From Rostratula benghalensis (Eukaryota > Chordata > Aves > Charadriiformes > Rostratulidae): DNA of 64,000 nucleotides. Position numbers and translations under genes: made by a program. The stretch spans positions 1,497,965 through 1,561,964 of the forward strand of contig VXAI01000015.1 of assembly GCA_013399305.1 (NCBI GenBank), given 5' to 3'. Under the pieces are notes generated by a model. It made no database searches and was not told the DNA's origin. It saw nothing but the letters and a program-made list of their open reading frames with translations. Position 1 is the first letter of the stretch. The number at the start of each line of letters is the position of its first letter. Shown here piece by piece: positions 1 through 11,569 of the stretch.

Positions 1-60
1 CCGGCTTTTGTAGAGCTCGATAAACGGCTTCGGCGTGGGTTTTTTTTTTTTTTTTTTTTT
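1..60. other. Left-edge sequence ending in poly-T before a gap
   Basis: About 38 unique bases with several CpG dinucleotides are followed by a run of at least 22 T that leads straight into the Ns. This is probably the distal promoter or 5' flank of the gene starting at 340. The poly-T against a gap suggests the assembler stopped at a homopolymer, so the true distance to the gene is uncertain. Confidence 0.6.
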
Positions 61-225
61 NNNNNNNNNNNNNNNNNNNNNNNNNNNNNNNNNNNNNNNN
101 NNNNNNNNNNNNNNNNNNNNNNNNNNNNNNNNNNNNNNNNNNNNNNNNNNNNNNNNNNNNNNNNNNNNNNNNNNNNNNNNNNNNNNNNNNNNNNNNNNNN
201 NNNNNNNNNNNNNNNNNNNNNNNNN
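61..225. other. Assembly gap (165 N) in the promoter region
   Basis: All bases are N. Sequence on both sides is CpG-bearing, so the gap most likely hides GC-rich promoter sequence that was hard to sequence. Its real length is unknown. The transcription start and part of the 5' untranslated region could lie in it. Confidence 0.98.
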
Positions 226-323
226 GGGGTGGGATTTCCTGTGCGGGAGGTCAGCTGCTCGCCCCGCGCCCGCTCTCCCCGCGTCCTGCCGGCTCCCTCC
301 TCTCGGCTGGGATTTACCCCGTG

Positions 324-368
324 ATGTGTGAGCTACAGGATGCCCAGCAGCACTGGAAAGAGGTTTAA
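324..368 (+). promoter_or_regulatory. Upstream open reading frame overlapping the main start codon
   Basis: An ATG at 324 lies 16 nt before the main ATG at 340 and in a different frame. It opens a 14-codon frame that ends in TAA at 366-368, inside the ZDHHC8 coding exon. Its -3 base is G; the main ATG has A at -3. Both are acceptable contexts. If 324 lies in the mature mRNA, ribosomes that start there would pass over and miss the main start, so it could lower translation. The alternative is that the TACAG at 334-338 is a splice acceptor, which would remove this ATG from the message. The sequence alone does not decide. Confidence 0.5.
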
Positions 369-443
369 ACCTACTAAATACATCCCTGTCTCCACAGCAG
401 CTGCCTTATTAGTGGGTTCGACTACTTTATTTTTTGTTTTCAC
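340..443 (+). CDS. ZDHHC8: Palmitoyltransferase ZDHHC8, first coding exon (34 codons plus 2 nt)
   Basis: ZDHHC8 is a multi-pass DHHC-type protein S-acyltransferase that attaches palmitate to cysteines of membrane-associated proteins; it is known mainly from neurons and Golgi/vesicle membranes. Seen here: a peptide starting [18 protein letters not shown], then the start of the first membrane span ([15 protein letters not shown], about residues 14-34). The basic cytosolic N-terminus followed by KYIPV and LVGS.TLFFVFT is as I recall it for human ZDHHC8. ZDHHC5 has KYVPV and FLVGATTLFFAFT, a worse fit. The ATG at 340 has A at -3 and gives the family's usual start. The exon ends after AC (phase 2), completing a Thr codon in the next exon, at a GTAAGT donor. 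The DHHC cysteine-rich catalytic domain and the C-terminal tail are outside the window. The codons are unexpectedly AT-ending (20 of 33) for an exon in a CpG island. Confidence 0.88.
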
Positions 444-449
444 GTAAGT
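444..449 (+). other. Splice donor of ZDHHC8 exon 1
   Basis: GTAAGT directly follows the phase-2 end of the coding exon. This matches the vertebrate 5' splice-site consensus at all six intron positions and falls where the family alignment expects the exon to end (after ...FFVFT). Confidence 0.88.
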
Positions 450-2514
450 ACCGCTCTGGCGGAGGGGGTCCCGGGCGGGGGCCTGGGTTGGGGCTGCCCG
501 GCCCCGGGAAGGGGTGGCGGAGGGGGGCGGCGGGGCTTGACAGCTCCTCCGGGCCCTGCCGGTCCCGCTCCCGGCCCGCCTCCCGTTATCCCTTCCCGGC
601 TCCGGCTTTGTGGAGGCTCCTTCTCGCTCCGCATGGCAGAACGTGTCTGAAAGTCAGATCCACCATTTCGCGGCACACAAGACCCCGTCAGACTCCGGCG
701 CGGCACAGCAGCCACGCCGCTAATCCGCAGCCCCGCTCCGCTCTGCTCCGCGCAGGCAGGGCCGGCGGCCGGGAGGGAGCGTCGCCGTCCCCCGCCGCCC
801 CGGGGGAGTCTGGCTGGGGAGGGAAGGAGGGAGAGCCGGCCTCTGCCGCCGCCGGTCTCGCCTGGGCTGCGGGGTTTATCCGGCAGAGCCTTTGGAACTG
901 GAAGGAACCCTGTTCGTAGCGTTACAGATTCTACGTGTTTTTATGTAACTGTCCCTAAAAGCCTGAGGATCTAATGAACAAATCTAGATTTGTGTGAAGG
1001 GGGGAGGGGGAAACTTTTCCCCCCCACTCCCTGTTTCTTGTCTCGTTCCCTTCTCCCTTAAATGCAAACCCGAGCTCTGGCGGTCAGCTTGCGGATCTCC
1101 TGTAGTTATATTAATATGTGAGTGGTGTAGTGCTTTAGCTTTCTGTTTCCTCTCCCTTTATATAAACTTGAGTTATGTGGATTGCCAGCCCTTCCTATGC
1201 TGGGGTAACGGCAGCTTCCCTGCAGAGGCGGTGTTGGTATTTTGGGAGAGATGCTACAGAACTGCTCTGAAATGAGCTTTGACGAGGCTGCTTTCCGTGA
1301 AGGTGGAAAGATTGCTATCGGATATTAAGATTTGTTGTTTCACTCATTTTGAAACGCTGTTTTCTGTGTTTCGCCATTGCTAATTTTTATCAGAGCTCAG
1401 TGGAGGTGTTAGAAGGAGAAGGCTGTATAGCAGTGGGAGTACCTGTCTGTGTCTTTATCTCCCTTGGTTTGGCTGTGATATGATTCTCGATGTTTCAAAA
1501 TGCTCATTACTGGTAGGGTAATCTTTATGTAGGGTTTCAGAATAAAATGTAAGTGTTGTTTTGTCTACAGTTTCTTAAATCGGGAGGGGTTTTAACACTG
1601 TGTTATACTCTTGACTTAATGTGGCTTGATTTCTCGTTGCTTGTTTTCCATGCATTTGATATGAAGCGCTAGTAAATCTTTTCAGGGTATTATACGATTT
1701 CAGCCCCGAGAACTGGTACAAGTATAAGCCTATCATTCATCATTTGGGCACCTAATTATGGTTTGGCGCTCGCAGGCAAACAGAAGACAGAAGTTGGCTT
1801 CTGCGATGAACTCGTTTGACACTGGTGACCATTTCCTAAAATGGTTTTGTAGTCATAAAACGGGGTCTCAACACCGGCATGGGTTTTTCCTACATATTGA
1901 GAAACGGATGCCTATGCTAAGGTTGTTTTGGGAGCTCGTATGTGTTTTTTTTTTTTCACATGGTACTTCCAGTGTAGAGCTGCAGAATGCTTAGTGATGT
2001 AAGACTTTCCTGGTAACACAGTTGTTGTTGAAACATCCTTTTGGCAGCAGGACATCACCCCTTTTAGCATTTGTTACTGTATGGAAGAAGCAATTGGCTT
2101 TAGCCTGTTACCGAATCTCAGACTTAGCTCTGCTCCCTCTGTTACCAGTGAATAATTACATGCAAAATGAAGTATTTTTAGGAGCTCTCCATATTGTAAC
2201 TTGGCCTGTGCATCTTGAAGTGTTAGTTAATTTTTTGAGGACTGTCCCAGACATACGTTCTCTGCTGCTGCCAAGTCTTGTGTGTAATAAAAGTAACACA
2301 TAATTGAGCAACTGTTGTCAGGCAGTATCTGAAGTCCTGTCCATTCAAAAATACTCAGATAAACTTGTATGGAATTGCTGTTGTGTTTGGGTTTTTTTTA
2401 TCCTGAGCAGTCCTAGTAAAATCTATCTTTGTCTTGGAGTCAAAGCATGCATGAAATTAGTGTCTTGTGGGTGATGCTGGGTATTTCCCCCTCCCTTTCC
2501 TGGGCATCTTAGTT

Positions 2515-2535
2515 CCCCCCCCCNNNNCCCCCCCC
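2515..2535. repeat. Poly-C run interrupted by 4 N
   Basis: Nine C, four N (2524-2527), then eight C. The Ns lie inside the homopolymer, so this is an unresolved run length and not missing unique sequence. Confidence 0.95.
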
Positions 2536-3773
2536 ATCTTTTTCTACAGGCAGTGTGTTGTGTCCTGAAGATCTGCTTGTTGTGATATTCAAGGCTGAGA
2601 TAGACCTGAATTTTCAGGGGTGTTGGTTGATTTGCACAACTCTTTTGATGTTAGGTAGATCTCTGATAAGCAGCAGTTGAGGCCTAAAATTGCTTTAAGC
2701 AGTGCTATTGATACAATCTGTGTTTGCTTGTCAAGCACAAGAACTGTCAGATGAGCATTTACATGTGTGTTTATTAATTCCTTATTTGTGTCATTGAGCT
2801 GTAAGGCTGCTGTGTCTTGTTAAGGAACTGACCTGTGCATAAATGCTTGAAACTGATGATGGATGGGACTTGGATATCAAATTTTGGGTGCAGATCACCT
2901 CAGTGAGATATCAGGGACTTGAGCAACTTCAGTGCAGTGAATAGTTGGAGGTAAATATACGTGGAAAAATCAAATAATAATGTTTTTAAACCACTTACTA
3001 CTGAATAGAAAAAAAAATAGTCATTTTAGGGCACGGCAAGCATTTCTGAGTAACGTATAAAGAATGGAGGCTCTGACTTGACTTTCTCCCTGGATGTGTT
3101 TGTGGGCTCAAGCCACATGTTACGAGTGTCTTCTGCTAGATGAAAAGCTCTTTGAACTTGAAGGCCAGGGTTAGCTTTTTAGAAATGTAGTCTTTATTTT
3201 TAGCTTTTTTTCCAAACACCTTTGCTAAGCAGCAGCACATAAAGCATGTTTGAAATACACAGTATCTGCTATTGTTCATGGTGGTGTTGATCAGTGGTAC
3301 TCTCACACTTTAAATTGGGAAAATTCCATTATAGATTCTCCTTTATTCTTTTCCCTCAGCTGACTATTTAGGATTCGTTGTATCACTGTTACATTCCTTC
3401 TGGTTTTATGAGAGGGAGCTAAATTATTTAGCTATCAAGATTATCGGCTGGAAAGGCAACTAAATACTGCAGTTACATTATCGCAGGCTTTTAGTTCTCC
3501 ATGTGTGTTTCTTTAATAATAAATACAAGTGTGTGAGTAGGTGGTCTAATTTGTCACAGTAGGAGAGTAAACAAGCATTAACTACACATTATGGAGGAAT
3601 GTATCAATAATGTTATATATAATGATTAGGTTAATTTACTTATGAACAATTCAGATGGCATAATGAAGGAAGAACCAGTTCTTCCTAACACTGCGAGAAT
3701 CCAGAGTGATTCAGTTGTAGCAGACCTGGACTTAATTCTACCTAAACCTTTTTTTCTTTGTATTTCTCGTAAG

Positions 3774-3789
3774 TTTTTTTTTTTTTTTT
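3774..3789. repeat. Poly-T run (16)
   Basis: An uninterrupted run of 16 T. On the minus strand it would read as a poly-A tail, but the sequence beyond it shows no recognisable retroposed gene. Confidence 0.9.
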
Positions 3790-5514
3790 GTTAGAGGTAA
3801 CAATTTAACTTCTTTCAGTGAAGGCTGGGCTCTTATGCCTCAGCGATGACTGCTCTTATGACTGCTATGACGTAAACCTGAGTGTGTTCTTTCGAAGAAC
3901 CTGAGTTTTGAGAACTTCCCACCTTATTTTAGGTCATGTAGCCTCTGTATTAGTTGAGAATGCGACTTATTGTCAGTAAGTGTAATGCTGCAAAGCATAA
4001 CGTCACCCAATGAGCTATTATTCTGGAGCTAATAGTTCTCTTCACCTGCTTAAATTGTGCTACTCCCTGTAGTTCTGAAAGAACCTCTGAGTCAGTTGAG
4101 CAGCTGCAGTGCCTGTATCTAGAGATTACACAGCAACCTAAAAGCATAAGGCTTTCAGGAAAAACTGTGGCTTATTTTACTGGGGAGAAAAAAAGCTCTT
4201 CATTCTATAACTAAATATTGTACACTAGACATTTCTGATAAAATACCCATTTTAAGACTGTGCTTTCTGTAGCATGCAGCCACTTGAGCATCTTTGAAGT
4301 GTGGCAGAAATATGTAATTCATAGCAAAGATCCGGGTGCCACTACTTCTTTGATATAATGGTAGTAATGCTGCTGTATATTGTTCCCTTAAATGGGATAA
4401 TAAAATGGGTAATTTTCTGGGTGAAGTGAAAGCACAAATAAGGTGAAAACTCATTCAGCCAGTACTGAAAATGAGACTTCAACTTTGTTCTTAGAAGTCA
4501 TAATGGGAGGTAATCATAGGTATACACCACAGACATATGCAATTGGTACTCTAATGCAGTCTGTGACACAGGGGAATTTAATATCAATAACCCTCAGGAA
4601 ACAACTGAGGAGTGATAAATTGGTGTAAAAAAGCAGTTGAAGTCACAGTACAGGTGGAAAGAAAATAGAGTAGTAGCCTATACCATAGCTATTCAGATGG
4701 TAGGAGTATCAGGGAAGAATGGCTCAATAGCAGGGCTGGTGGATTTACCTTAGCAAGAAGGAAAGCTTGGCTGCATTCATGAATGTTTAAAAAAACTTCT
4801 GGTAGTCTCCCTACATTTGTATATCGTGTTACTGTACTTCATGGACCAGAAAGACCGGGCATTTCTGCAATGGCTTAAACATAGATTAGCTGTGTGTTAA
4901 TTCAGATACATTTATATTATAAATGCACTTCTTAAATAATAAGTGCACGCACACCCCCTCAGTGATATGATCCTACACTGGAATAACTCTCAAATAACTA
5001 TGTAATAGTATTTTAAAGTCAAACATACAGTAACCATTCTGCATGGTAGTTAATGGAAGTATAAATGTGTGTACCTAAATTCTTGAACTATCTGTTAGAT
5101 CTTATCCTCCCATGACTGGTAAAGCGTTCGTAGATGAAAAGATGAGAAGGCATTGTCTGGTTTTTTTCACTTGGGTTTGTTTAGTCACTAGTAAAGTTCA
5201 AGCTGATGGAAGATCAGTTTTGCTTTAGTGATTTTGACTTGTATCCAAAGATGGTTTTGTTACCTAAAGTATTTTAAGGACTGTAGTTAACTCCAGTTCC
5301 AGATGTTCAGATATTCACTTCTGCCAGTTCAGTGTTCTGATTTCAGTTAAAGCAAATGATAAAATGTGATTTAAAATGTGTATTACAGATGTTATGGTAC
5401 TTCATATGTAACATAGGTGGATTTTATCCCAGACTAGAGGAAATGGAACTGGATGCTGATAAGTAGATGCACAAAGAAAAGGAAATATTGTTTAATCTTG
5501 AGATGCTGGACAGC

Positions 5515-5886
5515 TTAAACTCTGCCTTTTGACTGTGATCTTATATCCCTCTTATGGTTTGGCCTTGTCCTCATAACTTGTTGCTCGTGGATTTGGTTGT
5601 AGCTCTGGTGGTGGTTGCTTGTGGCATATGATGCCAGAACTTCAAGGTTTATTGTGGTGTGTATGAAAGTGCATGGGAACGCTACCACTCTGCTTATCCG
5701 CTCCCCCCTCAGGCTAACCCAACAGTCAATACCACGTCTGTACAGTTCTGCAACCTCTGCAACACAAAGCTCATCTTCCTTGTCTGCTTCTAGCTCTTCT
5801 AGGGGTTCATTTGATATTGGTAATGCTAATTGTGGGCGGAAAAAAACACCCAAATTCTCCCTTCTTGAGCTTTGTTTCCAAACCAT
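5515..5886 (-). other. Unexplained 123-codon open frame, possible decayed insertion
   Basis: I do not recognise this frame. Read on the minus strand it has an acidic stretch (EPLEELEADKEDELCVAEVA), then a basic, His- and Arg-rich end. A 94-codon frame on the + strand (5615-5899) overlaps it. Base composition between about 5690 and 5830 is richer in GC than the surroundings and its ends look abrupt, as a decayed processed pseudogene or transposon fragment might. It may equally be chance. No splice sites, poly-A tail or target duplications were identified. Confidence 0.2.
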
Positions 5887-5899
5887 ACTTCACTATTAA

Positions 5900-8800
5900 A
5901 GTATTTCTGATTTTTATTTTTTCATTTTTTTCTTCCCACATGCCAAGTCAAGAAATTGCTGGAAGTGGTAGGGAGCAGCTTCACAAAGCTGTAAGTTCAG
6001 TGGCAGCCATGTAGATGACACTATATAGAGGAAAAACAGTGTGGAAAAAAGTGTGCATCAGTTCAATCAGGTGAATTTCAAAACTGACTTCACAAACAAA
6101 CACTGATTTCAAGTAATGCAGTTTAGCCTCCTGAGATACCTTAAAGTTTTCCATCTTAAATGCATTTTTAATGGCAGGTTTTACCTGTCCATGCTGCTTG
6201 CAATCCAGAAAAGGTAAGGCTTACCAGGTTGACCTGAGTCATCTCGGTTGTCGTGTCTGCCAGCTTCTGAAAAATATTTGTTCTTGTTATGACAAAGAAA
6301 TGTCCTTTTAAGCTGTGGCAATTTCATCTTGATGTATAATTTTTGTGAAGAGAATTTAGACAAACTTGTCATGCAAGATAAAAAGACAGGCAATCTCAGC
6401 AGGAAAATCCATTTAACTGAAGTGTGAAAAGTTTAGTGGGTTCTTTTATTTTGTTTGGTTTGGGTTTGCTTTTTTTTTTCCCCGCACTGGAAGAGGAGCT
6501 CAATTTTAGTGCTTTTAACTAGTTGAATCTATCATCTCCTCTTCCAAGAGGACCAACAAAGTTGGCGATACAGGAAAATTCTGAAAGCTATAAAAATTCA
6601 TTCCTCCAGAAAAAACCCTCAATGTTTATTATGAACAGGACTATTTTTTCTTCCTATAGTTTGGGAGAGGAAGAGGGAGAATCATCTTTGCTGATGGCAG
6701 TAAATAGCTAGACATCTTCAGCTGTGGGATGCACAGCTATCTGCACACAGCTCTTGCCAGTGGCATTTCCACACTCACTGCAGATCTTCTACAGGCAGAA
6801 GAGTTAATGCAACGAAAGTTATTCCTGTACATGGGCCATCCACAGCTGTAGTCAGTGTGATATACGCCAGTAGCAACCTCCTTTCATTTTTCCTTATGCA
6901 CAGAGATTAATGATACATGGAAATAGGAATGAGGGAGTGTCTCAATTAGATCAGGGTGGGCCTCTCAGCCTTTGTACAAGCAATTTTTCTATTTTTGTTT
7001 AAGGTCATCTTCAAGATGCTAATTTAAACACCATCCATGTTTGTCCAAGTCTGCCACACGTGTATCCTTTTATAAATAGAAGTAATCTCTACAAAATTGT
7101 TCAAACAACGTGGAAACTCAGTTGGTTTGCTAGTGTTGTAAACCAAGGGATGCTGCTGTTCAGAACACAAAAATTAAATTGAGAGACAGATACATGTGAT
7201 GACCTTGGAGGTCTGATTTTTGAGGTTCATAACCTGGGACAGTTGCTAATTATGCACTTGCATTTTTGTATAAACAAATTATTCTGTTACTAAGCGTTTC
7301 TTAGCTAAAATCAGCTGTAGGACTCTGTGGTGTGGGGATCCATATGGGACCTGTGAAAGATGATCTGGAGCAGGCTTTCTGTTCCTAATTTTTATATTCT
7401 ATAAACTACAAGGAAACTTTTCAAGGCCTACAAAGGGAAACCATGAGTTTTGTTTAACTTGCATTGGAGGATGTCTGGAATACTGTAATAAGTTGGTATA
7501 AGCCCATTTGGAGCACAAAATAGATGCACACTGGAGTGGGGAGAAGGATCTTAAAAGCTGAATCAGTGCTACAAGTGTGTAACCAGTGCAAAAGTGGAAC
7601 ATTGATTTACTGTCCTCTAATTTGAGCCAGTAGATAGAAGACTTTTCTCAGTAATCCAAGAGTAATGTTCAATTTGGCTGCACTGTTACAGACCTTACAA
7701 ATGAGTTGATCATTTGTCAGTGGGAGCTGCTAATGAAATTGAACAGAAGAAGCAGGGGGGTTGAAGTCGTAATGCAGCAGTTTTTAATGGAAATTCTGTA
7801 TGATTTGTTTGCAAAAAACACCACAGTCTAGAAAACTGTAGTTAGCCTAGATCCGGTTTTACTGTAGGAGAGGCAGGTTTGTGGATCCTTGCTTGGTGAT
7901 TTCAATACTTAATTCAAATGAGTACACCACAGCATAGTCTATACTATATAAATCTTCAGCCAGTAATCTGTATCCAGAAAGAGGATTTAATTAGTCACTG
8001 ATTGTTGTTCTGCAATTACTAATGCAATTTAGCTAGACTTGCTTCAAAGCTGTCCGAAGTGCCTAGAACTCTGAGCTCTAAACCTATTATGCAGACATTA
8101 CTGGGTTCTTGACTCTTTGTTTTTCCCAGGATGGATATTATGGAATAAGCTGTACAGTAATCCATACTTGGGTATTGCAGTGGTTACCACGGTTTTCTGT
8201 TTGTGAAAGCGTAAAAGCAGAATTTGTGGACTTGAAATGTGAAATCCATATGAAATGTTTGTACTCTACTGCTGTGTGTTGAGATCATGCAGTAACAAAG
8301 GACAGCGGAGCCAGGTGCAGAAAAAAGACCTCTTGAATTTTAGTTCTAAACACCAAGGCAGCTGTTTCCAGGGCATATATGCAGCGTTTTGTTATGTACT
8401 TTAATATCATACGAAGTCACGTAATTAGGAAATACTGCCCTTTGTGCAAGAGGACAACAAGCTCTATGGGGCAAGGCAGGCAATATGAAGATGGGAATAT
8501 GTGAAATACAGACTTTTTTTTCAAGCCACATACAAAATGATGTAATTACTTTTTGATGAAGGAAGGTGTTCATGGAGGCTGACTACTCAGTAATTTCTGT
8601 AGAAGTAAGGTCTTTATGTGCCACTTTGAAATTACTACTCTACAGAAAACCGCTGTATGCACTCAGACTAAACTAATTGCACGATATTCCTCAATGAACA
8701 AATTACTTTTTAAGTTGGAGCCTAACAAAGCAAACTTGAAACTGCTTAAATATATAAGGGCTTTCATAAATAAAGTCAGACAAAGTTTTACTCTCCCAGG

Positions 8801-11568
8801 ATTCTTAAAACTAAATTGGCATTTACATTAGCTCTCTTTTATGTCTTCAGGGAAATAATCCAATGTAATATCTATATCAACACAATCTAAGTACAGTGAT
8901 GGGAATAAGGAAAACTTGGACATTTCTATAAACAAGCATAATTTTAATTTAAACTTGGGTTAATCACAGAAATACTTCAAAATTGAAAGGTTCAGCTTAA
9001 AACTTTTCTGCCTACTCTGATCCCAGTTGGCTGGGAGAGGCGGGTATTTTCTTATGGAAAAACACTTCCTCTCCCCCTTTTTCAGCCAGTTCAGTTTCAA
9101 AAGTTATTTGGGGATTATTTTCATTGTGTATAACCTCTCTTTCAATTTTTTTCTTAGGAGTGAGATCTCATTTTGCATGTTTAGCTTTTTCTGAAGATTA
9201 ATGTTTTGCCCTAGCAGTAAGACTCTCCAGATGTGTTATGATCTAATAACGCTGAGCACCAGTGGTTAACCCTTGTCTGCTGTCAGCAGCTTGCTGAACC
9301 ACCTCCTGTGTTTTACCAGAACCCAAACTGCATTTGATTATGTAGTTTCTTGGCTCCAAGCAGCAGGAGCCATTAGTTGTGTAGGTGGGCGTGCTCTCCC
9401 TCCATGGAGTTTGTGTCTGGCATTAGACTTGGGAACTGCTGCCCAGAGACCTCCTGGAACCACATTGGTAACCTCCAACCCCCTGAGACACAATGGGGAA
9501 ACAGGGGCTGGGGATGCCTGTATGATCATCTTCATGTGGTCAAAGATGTGACTTTCACCAGTAACTCTAGGTTAGGTTTGTTTTGTTGGTTCTGTTTCTT
9601 TATTTAATTCTCACCTCTCCTTGGTTTGGTTCACAAGTCTCACATCTATCCTTTCTCTCTGAAGACCTTTGCTGCAACCCTTGCCTTAGCACCTGGCCAT
9701 GTGGAAGCAAGTTACTTTTCTAACAGGTTGTCCTTGAATGTAGATTGAGGTTTGTCGTTCAAGTTGGTGATCTTGGTCCATTTTTAGGGATTGTACAGAC
9801 ATTAGCTCTGCCCTTGTGCTTTTCCTGAAGGCCTCTGGGATGGAGTTGGGATTTGGCCTGGTAGGACTCATTGTCTTCGGGTATTGTATGGCTGGTATGG
9901 CGCGTAGCCCTGATGTTGCCTTGATTAAAAATTGTTAGAAAGATCCCAAAGGCATGAACTCTTTCCTGTGCATTTCTAGTGAAAGAATCTTTTCTCCATT
10001 CTTAACTGCTATCTGAAGGTGACAACTTCCCCATTCTCACAAATTTATTGGATGAGAAATGTTATTCCGGTCCCTGCCTCCAAACCAATTCTGTTTCTTG
10101 CCCACCTTCATTTACAACTTCTGCAGCTGGCCTTGAACCAAGTTAAATGCTTAGAACTGTTTGAGAAGTGTGTAGAAGCTGGGGAAAACTGCTACAAGTA
10201 GAGCTATAACAGTGAACAGGACGTGGGTGCTAGCCCTATAATATAGTTATATATGCAGTTATGTAATATGGTTCTAATATAGTATCCTAATTCACAGGGT
10301 CATTACTTCTCATCTTATTGTTTAACTCTGTTTACACTGGATGCTAATTACGCTGCAAAGAACCAAGTACAAGCTTGTGTAATGTTTTCATACCACGTGC
10401 AGTTTAAAGAGATTGCATCCTGTGTGTGCTTTAAAATAACATTGGATGAAGTGACAGCCTCTGTCTATGGTTTTTCACTTGATCAGTGCACAAGTAGGCT
10501 GACTTTGCACATACCGTGTTTTGTGTAAGTGGCCAACAAGTCTTTGTGGCAAAAACAGTAAAAGCATCAGCAGGCACTAGGATTTTTTGGTTTTTTTCTT
10601 TCTCCAAATGACCAAGTTTTGATAGTTCTGTAGGGAGAGGTTTATAAAATGGTTACTTCCTGACATATAGTCAGACAGAAAGAGATAGGAAACCACTGAA
10701 TCTGACAAGGTCAATTATAATTCATGTATGGAAGTTGTAGCATCTGCTGCAGCGAAGGGGATTAATATTTGTTACAGAAATTTCAAAGTGCAAAGACAAG
10801 GCGTGATTAAAATAACAGGACTTGCTGGGTGTGGCCACTAAGTTGATGTGTTTTTTTTTTTTACCCCAATTTTGGAACAACAAACCTTTTAGTCTATATC
10901 CAGATGCAGAACTGTATCAGAAAATAAACTGCAAGGACCACCTCAGCTCTTCTCGGCAGAGTTCTGTTGAGAACATACCCTCATCTTACACAATACATCT
11001 ATTTTGAAAGTTAAATTTTGAAATAAAAGCTTGTTTATATGAGCAGTGCTCTCAAGAGGCTGGGGGAGAGTGCAGACAGACAGGTGAACACAGTTTTGTT
11101 TATAATAGTGAAAGGGTTGGTTCCTTGAATTGTGATGGTTCTGGTCATGTCATCTTTGTGTGCTTTCAGAAGATGGCATTTGACAGATTGTGATGATAAT
11201 AACATACAAGCTCTTACATGTGACATTGAATTTGGTCCTCCTGATGATAATAAACAGTGTTTTAAACAGTTTGGGAACAATCTGCTTTTCTGCTGTAATG
11301 CTCGAACTGAAGGTGATTATATAGAACATAGCATAGTGATCTTTTTTTTTTCACATTTGAGAGCTTCCCAGCAGGAAGCTCTAAGTGTGGTCATAAGATT
11401 TCATGGGACCCTTCCTGACTTAAGTAGGACTATGTGTGATTCTCGTTTGGGAGTTGCCTTAGAGACACCATTACTCACAGGGAAAGGCCATAAAAGACAC
11501 AGACCTGGGAAAGTGCTCAGGTGCGTATGTATTTAAAAATTACTCTGTGGATAGGACTTTTATTAGGG
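5900..11568. other. Intronic sequence without recognised genes
   Basis: AT-leaning unique-looking sequence. A slightly GC-richer patch near 9330-9560 stays open in several frames on both strands, which is what a composition bump produces and not evidence for coding. A 134-codon frame at 11132-11536 (+) has no recognisable domain and contains homopolymer-derived residues. No repeat family is assignable in this stretch. Confidence 0.55.
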
Positions 11569-11569
11569 C

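Larger units (their letters stand above)
226..900. promoter_or_regulatory. CpG island spanning the first exon and start of intron 1
   Basis: The stretch is very rich in G and C with many CpG dinucleotides, including repeated GGGCGG/CCGCCC-like boxes of the Sp1 type around 500-540 and 770-860. CpG density falls sharply after about 900, where the sequence becomes AT-leaning. The island encloses the first coding exon at 340-443. That is the usual arrangement for a broadly expressed vertebrate gene with a TATA-less promoter. No TATA box is seen between 226 and 340, but 61-225 is unreadable. The boundaries are by eye. Long open frames on both strands within 434-919 are a by-product of the high GC content. 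Confidence 0.85.
901..5500. other. Intronic sequence without recognised genes
   Basis: CpG density drops after about 900 and the sequence becomes AT-leaning. Only short chance open frames occur. It contains a poly-C run with a small gap (2515-2535) and a 16-T run (3774-3789). No family of interspersed repeat was recognised. Enhancers could be present but cannot be seen without comparison. Confidence 0.6.

Noticed and set aside
340..443. ZDHHC5 as the identity of exon 1
   Set aside because: [13 protein letters not shown] and FFVFT fit ZDHHC8; ZDHHC5 has KYVPV, IFLVGA and FFAFT at these positions as I recall them.
434..919. 161-codon frame on + and 91-codon frame on - within the CpG island
   Set aside because: High GC content lowers stop-codon frequency. 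The peptides are Gly/Pro/Arg/Ala-rich without a domain, and the + frame overlaps the exon 1 donor in another frame.
4830..4862. TTCATGGACCAG... as the second ZDHHC8 exon (FMDPG segment)
   Set aside because: It reads FMDQKDRAF, and the flanking codons do not match the ANFSMATFMDPG context; no splice sites fit.
11132..11536. 134-codon + frame as a gene
   Set aside because: No domain, a phenylalanine run from a T-tract, and no matched splice sites or conserved pattern by eye. Chance frame.
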